NCBI GenBank assembly: GCA_946902985.2
Contig: OX336389.2
Coordinates: 128,127,572 to 128,191,571 of the forward strand
DNA from: Meconema thalassinum
Taxonomy: Eukaryota > Arthropoda > Insecta > Orthoptera > Tettigoniidae
Reading direction: 5' to 3'
DNA: 64,000 nucleotides
In this document: one piece after another, positions 55,801 to 64,000 of the stretch
Layout: every line of letters begins with the position of its first letter
Numbering within the stretch: the stretch's first letter is position 1
Position numbers and translations under genes: made by a program
The notes under the pieces: model-generated
The model's database searches: none
What the model was told of the DNA's origin: nothing
The model's input: the letters and a program-made list of their open reading frames with translations, nothing else

Positions 55801-57590
55801 TATTACCGTCTGCAGTTCTGTGTATCAGTGGTTCACTCTTACGAGTTCCATGACAATTAGCCTACAGTATTAATATTATTAGTATCACCATCGTCGTTAT
55901 CATCGTCTGCGTTCTCTTATCGATTGCCCGTTAATTCATTGATTCCAGTTTTTGCCCATCTGAAGAAAGAAATCCTTGAAATGTGAAACTAGAGGTGGGC
56001 ATCGTACGACTCGAAGTCCCGTGGATTTTCTCCGCCATTCATAAATCAGACTTCAACGCTAGGAATCGAACCTATGATCCTGGGATCAAATACATAATTC
56101 TTATACATAATTTAGTGGCGTTGATTCCCCCCAATCTATTGGATTTTCATTTCATTTCTATGGTACGCTATGGAGTTGGTGTCGTACCGCTCATATCTCT
56201 ATGGTACGTACCGCCCATTGGTCTCTTACTGTTGTTGTTGTTGTTCCTGCTGCAGGAGGTGGTGAAGCCACATTTATGTTGTTCTTCTCAGTCACCACGT
56301 ACTTGGAGAGTAGTTTCAGTATCCTATCTAATATGGCATTGAGTTAAATTTACACTAATTACACAAACGTTGTTGAAGGGCCCGTCGGCTAAGCCTGAAG
56401 TTCAAAGTGAAATGACGGGTCACATAAAAACAATCAATAAATGAGAGTACTTTCTATTAGAGGATGAAGGATCTGGATGATACGCCTCCATTCTCATCTG
56501 CAGCTACATTTTCCTTGAGGCTTGATAAATGCAGCCAGGACCAACGCTTATGGTAATTTATTTTTGCAGTTTGGTTGGGAATTGAAGCCATTTGGCGTTG
56601 TTTAGGGCCGAGGGGAGGTGGGTACTGCTGCTTGATGAGTGCCTCTCCTGAAGAGCTTTTACGGAACACCAAGCAGAAGGTCTGCATGGCCCTGGTTATC
56701 AGTCGCTCCCTCCTTCTCTCTCTCTTTATCTACCCCACTCCTGCCTCTTCTCTCTTCGTCCCGTCCTAACCAGGATTTATTAGATGGCCGCTATCGTTGT
56801 CGTCTTCTTTACGTGATGTGTTTGAAACCAGCGCCTCGTCTCGTTCCAATAGCTCTCTCTCCTTCCCTCTGAGATGGCCAGCCATTGCCTGGCTTCACTA
56901 CCTGATCAATTGCTAGCTTCAAATTCTCGCCCTCACATTCGTCCATATTGTTTTACGGAACTTGAAGTGATCAAACGTGGCGTTTCTAAGCCACCTGAAA
57001 CCATTCGCTTGTTTTCGAAATTCTCATCCAAATAGCCTACTTCACTTTTATACGATTGTCCGTTTTACTCTAGCCGGCGCAATGGACATCACATTGAAAC
57101 TTAGTGGATTTAGATACACTGCCAGAGTAATTTTATTTTCATACAGGGAGAATCCGGCGATTTTTAACGAATATTTCAAAACCTTATATTTCTTTGATTT
57201 AGGTAATTGATTAATGTAGAGGGTCACGAGTTTTAAATGCCAATATCATTGCTCTCACTGAAGACGTGGAAAATCCGTTGCTTGGAAAGAATCGAAGATA
57301 CTGGGAGAAGACCAGTAAATAGTAAGGAAGAGCAAGGAAGGTCAGTTTATGTGAGAAACACATTAAAATTCGAGCTGAGGCCTGAATAGTGTAGACTATC
57401 TAGTGAAAATGATCTCTAAAAGTGGGTGTATCAACGAAGTAACACACCGAAATGTGCTTGATTCCATTGAACATGTGTTTTTATGGTTTGTAAAATATTT
57501 TCTTCTTTGTAATTTCAAGTACAAATATAAAAAATATATAGCCTACTTTAAACATGTAAAACCACTCTTTGCCTCAAGGTTGAAATGTTA

Positions 57591-57623
<33 letters not shown>

Positions 57624-57624
57624 G
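57591..57624. repeat. (TTAC)n microsatellite
   Basis: About eight TTAC units in AACTTACTTAC...TTAGCC. Confidence 0.95.
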
Positions 57625-58082
57625 CCTTAGAAGCAGGAAATTTCAACATAAACTTGGTTACGTCTTAAAACCTACGAGCTAAAAATAGTAACAAATAGTC
57701 TCAAAACTCACGACTCCGGAGAGCACATGCCTGCGATAACCTCAGGAAGTATGAGCAGTACGGTGACACACTGTCTGGGATTTCGTTTGTATTGTTTTAC
57801 CAGGAATTATCAACCTACCACAGACCAATTTCTCCAAGTATAACTCAGCCATTCTGCTTGGTGACATTAAGCAGGCCTAAAAAACTTCATTGGAATCATG
57901 GAGGTCGTTATTTTGTGTTTTCAAAGAAGAAATTGGCTCGTGAGTTTTGAGACTGGCCCAGGTACAGAAACCGGCCAGAACTTCTTGGCAGTACGATTTC
58001 TCTGTTTAGACGTCTTACTTCTAGTGTTTAGGACTGTAGACTGACCACATTGCCTCCTTTGAACTTATTTCCCTAACTCAGG

Positions 58083-58330
58083 TGGTTAGAGCGTTATACT
58101 AGGCAACCACACGTTCCCGTCCGTAGAACCGAGGTTCATCCCCTGGGCTGACAGCTACCATCCTGGGTGAGATTGAATCAAGTATAGCCCACATAAGCCA
58201 TACACAGTACGAATTGAAGATACAAGTGTGCTATGGTAGGCACGAACTGAAAGACTGGCCTCTGACAGATAGACTATATGGTTTTGGCTGATAAAATCTG
58301 TGTTAAAATTACCAGCACCATAAATACCTA
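58083..58330 (+). mobile_element. tRNA-derived SINE-like sequence
   Basis: TGGTTAGAGCGTTATACTAG and ACCGAGGTTCATCCCC form a tRNA-like head; the body runs ACAGCTACCATCCTGGGTGA and AAAGACTGGCCTCTGACAGA. No second copy in the window. Confidence 0.45.
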
Positions 58331-58724
58331 GTTAGTGCTGTGAAACCTATCTTTGCATTACAAAGAGCTAATATTTGAGCAGTTTGCTCGTAGGAAAATA
58401 GTCTACTATTCCTTTTGTCCAAGCCATATTTATAATTCTTGTGGTACGTATTCTGTGACTGGAGATGGAAAGGGAGGAGGCTTGAAATTTTACGTGATCA
58501 GTAACACCGCGATCATACGATCATAAGCTACGGGAACCCCATTTTACGTAGAATCCGAACCACCATATGCGACATTTTACCCTGAAACTTCCACATGCAT
58601 TAACCAGGAACCGAACCCAGTCTTCCTAGGTTGGCAAGCTGTCTCTGTGTCATCACGCGCAATAGGAGATGAGTGTATACAACAGTGCCGTGCTAGATTG
58701 CGTACTGGGTATCTTATGCGTGTA

Positions 58725-59250
58725 ATAATAATAATAATAGTGATAGTGAAAAACAAGAGAGAAAAATTCTGAGATAGATCTACGGGCCAGTTCAGAAAGA
58801 GGGGAATATGGATAAAGACACCGACAATAGAACTGTACAAACTGACAGAGACGATTACAAACAACATAAGGAAAGGAAGGGCAAAATTTAAGGAAATATA
58901 CATAGGATGACCGAAGACAAACTGACCAAGAATTTTTTAAATAAATTTACGAATAAGTAGACTACACTAAAAACCAATTGGGTAAAGGAAACCGTGGAAG
59001 ACCTCAAGAAACTAAACATCTCTACAGAAGACATGGCAGACAGGAGCACATACAGAGGAAAACTTAGACAACAGAAATTTGAGCAAACTCCCAAAGAGAC
59101 AACCAGGAAAGAAGTGGACAGAAGAGAGAGAGGAAGCATAGTGTATGAGGTTTTTTGGGGAAAAGAAGAAAGGGCCAGAATAAAACATGAACATTGATTG
59201 TGTTGTAACGCTCTCCTTATGGGGAATTAACGAATAAATAAATAAATAAT
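58725..59250 (+). pseudogene. LINE ORF2 C-terminal fragment with (AATA)n tail
   Basis: Reads IELYKLTETITNNIRKGRAK, IHRMTEDKLTKNFLNKF and NWVKETVEDLKKLNISTEDM, then a basic C terminus ending at a TGA near 59195. After CTCCTTATGGGGAATTAACG comes an AATAAATAAATA tail (59230-59249). Two in-frame stops (near 58770 and 58960). Same family as 33100 and 53560. Tail present, 5' end missing. Confidence 0.8.
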
Positions 59251-59397
59251 AAGAGTGGTAGGGGTAACAGTAGTAGCTTAGTATTAGTATTGTTTAAAGA
59301 AGTGAATTCAATATAATTGATACTAGTAATTAACCTACTTACGGTATCCATTGTGATGATTTACAATTTTGAATAGAATGCACAAATGAGGACAAAA

Positions 59398-59640
59398 TGA
59401 CCTCTTGGATTAGGGGCTAACATTCTTGGTTGTCACCGGGGAGGGCTGGGTTCGATTCACAACGTTGCCAAGGAATTTAATTCTGGTTTGAGAGCTGGAA
59501 CGGGGTACACTCAGTCTCATGACGTAGAATTGAGAGGAGGTAGGTTCAATTCCCACCTAGGTCATCCTAGAAGGGATTTTTCCTGTTTATTCACTTCTAC
59601 TCCAGGCAAATGTCGGGAGATAAGAATTTGTTTACATATG
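59398..59640 (+). mobile_element. S2 SINE copy
   Basis: TGGGTTCGATTCACAACG and, about 90 bp on, GTAGGTTCAATTCCCACCTA are the two B-box regions. Body blocks GAGAGCTGGAACGGGGTACA, CTCAGTCTCATGA and CACTTCTACTCCAGGCAAAT are present. 3' tail lost. Confidence 0.75.
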
Positions 59641-60559
59641 GAAAGAGGCATCGATCCCCTTTCGAACATTTTTCATTCCATTGTTAATTAAAACAATTAT
59701 CATTGACATGGATTTTTGACGTTTTAGCTGCAGGCATTGTTTATACAGAAAGAATAGAATATTTGCGTTGGAAAATGTCTTAAGTATTCAACATGAGTTT
59801 AAGAACAATATTAAATTGTTATTATCGGCCTCGTAGTTTAGGCGTGAGAAGTTATTTCCAATTTTCCATTCCCATTAAACTTGCCACTTTAAATAGTCCT
59901 TACAAAATTATATTGGACCAGTAGAACTCTAGAGATAGGCCTGAGAGTTAAAGAATGAAATTTTGGTAGTTTTCAACTTTTTGGGTGGGTTTTCTATGTA
60001 AAGTGCCAATGCAACACTTTATTAATGAAATTGACTCAGCAAGAGTTTACGAACACCCAAAGTATTATTCAAATCAATCACGTAATTTACACATAATGAA
60101 TATTTTTTTCTTTCATTTTTCCAGTGGGTATTTCCGAGTAATCTGTCACCTTAATATTTTTTATAGATGGTCCTTTGAAGGAGATTTTGAACAACATGAA
60201 AATATTCAAACAGGTCCAGTACAACTCCAGAAATTAGCATCAACGTATACAAGTAGATACTGATAATTACAAACATTTCATTAAGCAATAACATTTCAGC
60301 ATTTTTATCTTTGACCAATAAATTCCTCCCGTTGAGAAATTCCTAGCACATTCAACTCAAAATACTTACAGAATATTGTGTTACGTTTCTTATTTTTACG
60401 AAGGTACGCGACATTCTTTTAAAGAGTGAAATTAATTTTGTAGAAAACCTTAAAATAATGATTGCGAACGTTATCGCTTATGCAAAACTGGAGTGTTGAG
60501 TGTAGTCGGTTAAAAGTTATCCTTCAAAATGCAAGTTGCAGGCTCTATACTGGCTCAGA

Positions 60560-60678
60560 TCGATGGCATCTACTGGAGTAAAAATGCGACAACCTCGTGT
60601 CAGTAGAGTTACTTTTATTTTATAAGATCCCTTCCATCCCTGTAAAATCACAGTAGTTGAAACGGAAGTTAAAACCCA
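60560..60678 (+). mobile_element. old S1 SINE 3' part, target of a later SINE
   Basis: TTTTATAAGATCCCTTCCAT, CACAGTAGTTGAAACGGA and GTTAAAACCCATAACAC parallel the S1 3' body (AAAGATCCCC...CCACAGTAGTTAAA). Diverged. Confidence 0.5.
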
Positions 60679-60690
60679 TAACACAAACAT

Positions 60691-60908
60691 TTAAAAAAAC
60701 TTTCTACGGCTTATCCCAGTTAATTAGGGTCGCTGGAGCCAACCAGGCTCATTTTTGGTTTTGGCTGGGGATTAAAGGCTGGATGCCCTTCCCGACGCCA
60801 CGTGATTTTTCAGGTGAAAATTTCACCCCGTTGTCACCGGGATTCAAACTCCGGCCGTCCGGGTGTAAGACGAGCAGCTAAGCTACTGCGCCATCACGCT
60901 CCCCGCTG
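60691..60908 (-). mobile_element. tRNA-derived SINE, family S5, perfect 12-bp TSD
   Basis: TAACACAAACAT lies at 60679-60690 and 60909-60920. Read on minus, the head is GCGTGATGGCGCAGTAGCTT (A box), then AGTTTGAATCCCGGTG (B box), followed by GGCGTCGGGAAGGGCATCCA and an AGTTTTTTTAA end. The GGGAAGGGCATCC block is shared with many insect SINEs (recalled). Confidence 0.9.
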
Positions 60909-61744
60909 TAACACAAACATAGAATCATTAAACACGATGACGCACCAACTGACGAGCTTTTAACAAATTTTGCATTTGTCGTTAGTGTTCTAAACCACAC
61001 ACTCTAGCTGCGAGGAATGTGAAGGAAGACTGGTCAGATATGTGTAACTCGAGTCTGTTAATGGTGAGGACTGGGAGGGAGATCTTGCTCCATCTGAATT
61101 TTAAACTTCAGACGTGATATTTGTTAGGGTACTCTCTAATGAAAGTTTCAACGTAGGCTAGTCAACATTTTCATATGCCAATGCCTCAGGCCCTATGAGT
61201 GATAGGCTATTGTATACAAGTGTAAATTAAACAGAGAATATAGGTATTTTACACTCTATTGCACGGCATTTATTTTATTCTACGTGACTTATGCGTTGTG
61301 ACAAGTTCAACAAAAGTTTGCTACAATTGCCACTCATTATAGCCTACATCTTGAAATGTTTGGCATTATCCAAACTAAAAAATAATATTTATTGATTGTA
61401 TTGAAAGTTGCAAAATTTTCCTATATACCAATTAGAGGCATATCTTCGAGTTTACCATGTTTCGGAAAGTGTGTTGATACATATCATCAAAGGACAAGAA
61501 TTCTGCTAATGCGCCTGCAAGTAAATGAACTAACAATCGTTTGGTTTTGAGACACACTTCAGCTAAATATGTGTTAAGGAAGGTTATAAGTTTCTCAACG
61601 AATATTTAATTCTATATTAACAGATTCAGTGACCGACTGCATTGACTGTACACTTATTGAATTACAATTAACTAATTCTTGATTTAGTAATTAATGTGTT
61701 TATTTATTGTCACATTGTTTTATTGAAAATTCACGAAATTATTT

Positions 61745-61915
61745 GATGGAGCGGGTGGGGGTAGGGAGGGGCGTGATGGCGCATTGCCAAACTGCTTGCC
61801 TCTCGCTAAGGCAGACAGCTCGATTCCTGCTTAATGCATGTGAGACTCCCGAGGAGAAAAGTCATATCCAGTGGTTCGGATATAATATTAAAAAAAGGTT
61901 TCGCGGCTTTTGATC
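61745..61915 (+). mobile_element. S5-like SINE head and body
   Basis: GGCGTGATGGCGCATTGCC matches the S5 A-box region, and CAGACAGCTCGATTCCTGC the B-box region. The downstream body (GTGAGACTCCCGAGGAGAAA) differs. The region is G-rich upstream. Confidence 0.55.
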
Positions 61916-62682
61916 GTGAGGTTAAGAAACACGTAAACTTCAAGCTTGCTATAGACTATATATGTATATAGCCTAGGTAGGCAATATATTTTGATAATCA
62001 ATTGGTACAACTTCATAAATATAATATGCAATGGACATTGCAAATCTTTCGTGAAAATCGATCCCAATCTATTGTTCTCTAACCTGAAATATTATTTGGC
62101 TTTATCTCTGATGTAGTTGTGAGTATTTGATACGTAGTATTCTATTCAGTTTTGGTTCTGAAGCAAGAAAAAGGCTGCTTACTAACGTAAGCTCTTTTAG
62201 ACAGAGAAAAAAATCACTTCATGAGAAAGAATAACTCAATTATAATTCCTTTTTACGTACTTGGAACACAACTGTGCAATGTAAATATACTTTTTGTGGA
62301 GGTATCTGTAGATTTGGTGCTTGGTCTCGGGGCACAGAAAACAAATCGGTGGACCGCGTGCCTTCCGCTGGTCACGGGTTGAAGGTTGTTAGTTTGCAGC
62401 ATTCAGCATATTCAATTTCTTCAACAATTTAAAAATTATAAAAGTAAATGCATCAAAGTTACAAATTAAAATATTTCACCAAAATTGTATGCAGATAGGC
62501 CTACTTTTAATTCAGTAAGTCCTCTTTCTTTTAATACGTAGGCCTACAAAATATTAACGTATGGTATATAAAAGAATGAACACACTACATCACAAGAAGC
62601 CATTCCATATTTGTCATTGATGTCGGAATTAATAGGCTAAATCTTACCTTGCAAAATATGATTCAGTTTACAATTTTCCACA

Positions 62683-62745
62683 GGGGGCAGATGACCTCGC
62701 TGTGCCAATCCTTAAAACAACAATCATCATTATTTCTCCACAAGA
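62683..62745 (+). mobile_element. GGGGCC/GAT-family related 3' fragment
   Basis: GGGGGCAGATGACCTCGCTG, TGCCAATCCTTAAAACAACA, ATCATCATTATT: same tail layout (CCTTAAAACAACAATCATCAT) with a different upstream core, shared with about 35720. Probably a subfamily. Confidence 0.6.
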
Positions 62746-62749
62746 TCTT

Positions 62750-64000
62750 AAGTTTCATTTACAACCAGCATCAGGCTTTCGTTGCTCATCATTGCTTCAT
62801 CTGCTGGCCCAAGTAAACATAGCATTTTCCACTGACTTGGATAAAAATGTGGTTTCTGTTATCAATGGAAATTCCTTTGATTGCAGTATTTTAATTTGCT
62901 ACGCTTTGGGAAGTAAGGAAATGTGACTAAAATTATGTAAATGGGCATTTTTATCCAGATTTCCTCCGAAAATCAAGTCGTTTTGAGAGAAAAAAAATAG
63001 CAAGGACATGAGCGGAAAATTTTCGTATTGGGTTTGGTGTTTTTCAACAGCAAGTAGCAACTCTCATGATCCGAAGGTGGCTGCATGAAGATCTTAGTGT
63101 CTGTGTAAGAAGGAAACAAAAGTTCTAGGCCTACAAAGTGTAAAACTGAACCACTTCCAATTGATGATATATATTGTCACGGCTCCATTGAATGTCTCTA
63201 AAAATATTGGACAATACTACGGGAAAACTCTTCTATAACCAAGGACAAGTGATACTGGAACTAGACTAGCGTTTAGCACTGGCTAGGGTTTGTGAGATGA
63301 TTTCGGAGGATCTACAGAACAATGACATTCCCGTCAAAATATTGTGATCTACCTCACAGCAGTAGATATTGGAGTCATTTTAAGTGTTGCTAAGAACTAC
63401 TATGGTGATTCTGAAGACAATAAGATGGCACTTTGAAAATAAATTAATAAATAAATAAACAAACAAATAATCTAGTTAAACGAATAGCGTTAGTTTCTAA
63501 TTTGTAACTAGAGTAATTCATTTCGTCGAAGATGTGAAGGCTATGGTACCGCTGTGAACACATTACGGAGGACATGAATAAAAAGGAAGTGGACGTCATA
63601 GTTACTGTGGGCGCCAGATGTTTACTTCAAATTAAATATTGTAGAAGATGCCAAGTTTGCGATATCATCATTACTACGATATGCAGGAGATGTACCGTGT
63701 GATTTCCAACAAGACACGCATTATATTCGCGATTCCAGTTTGATTAATTCATTACTAGTGTTAATGAGGATAAACTGTAAGCCATCACGCAAATGTTTTG
63801 GTATTAACTTTGTATGTTTTGTTGAAGGAATGTAGAACAGTTACGAAATTTGGACAAGAACAGTTTTCTATCATTCCTTGCTTACCGTTCACTTCAGAAA
63901 ACTCGAGGGAGAATTTTCTATGGTCGATACTTATGTTTTCTATGATCATACTGAAGAGATTCGGCAAAGTCGCGAGATATCCTACACATAGAGAACTATT
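62750..64000. other. no gene recognised
   Basis: AT-rich. An AATAAATAAATAAACAAAC simple run at about 63438-63468 may be a lost LINE tail. Confidence 0.4.

Larger units (their letters stand above)
41813..64000 (+). other. probable intron 1 of the MPRRKQ gene
   Basis: From the GTAAGT donor to the window edge I find no exon that convincingly continues the protein. The interval holds SINE, LINE and hairpin-element copies plus long stretches (42250-47970, 48040-48815, 54200-57590, 62750-64000) of AT-rich, apparently unique DNA. Long introns packed with cis-regulatory DNA are usual for developmental transcription factors, so conserved blocks are plausible but cannot be seen without alignment. Confidence 0.45.

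Overview
The window is animal nuclear DNA, most likely from a large-genome insect. The pointers are a short run of the insect telomere pentamer TTAGG at 24264-24283, a dense load of tRNA-derived SINEs, LINEs and mariner/Tc1 elements, spliceosomal splice sites, and one probable host exon starting MPRRKQ. The (GAT)n-tailed GGGGCC-type retroelement is one I associate with orthopteroid genomes, so a polyneopteran insect is my best guess (inference). No bacterial gene, operon, rRNA gene, CRISPR array or intact cellular tRNA gene is visible. Almost every open frame is a shadow of a repeat.

Left part (1-13.2 kb): SINEs, a 293-bp tandem trimer, a broken two-exon YqaJ-nuclease gene, a Tc1 transposase remnant, an uninterrupted 806-bp (TG)n tract, a LINE split by a SINE, a 545-bp inverted dimer carrying what looks like a hammerhead ribozyme, and a 1.9-kb element with six 128-bp tandem repeats. 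13.7-17.7 kb is a four-level nest: a 480-bp hairpin element holds a LINE, which holds a second LINE in reverse orientation, which holds a SINE with a perfect target duplication. 18-29 kb has three mariner remnants, a foldback MITE, LINE fragments, a 44-bp tandem array and two copies of a repeat whose GCCGCCAT motifs recur about every 146 bp. 29-40 kb is mostly non-repetitive AT-rich DNA with a few LINE tails and a TIR element at 38.3-38.9 kb.

Right part: a CpG-rich stretch at 40.8-41.2 kb with a CRE octamer precedes a short coding exon (41773-41812, MPRRKQDCPKRMK, then GTAAGT). Its start matches the first coding exon of Teashirt-family zinc-finger proteins, so 41.8-64 kb would be intron 1 on the plus strand. 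That interval has a second CpG-rich island near 50 kb and scattered SINE and LINE copies.

The strongest leads are the hammerhead-bearing inverted multimer (10684-11228), the roughly nucleosome-length repeats with YY1/Pho-like motifs, and three tiny retro-insertions (46-61 bp) that each keep a perfect target-site duplication.
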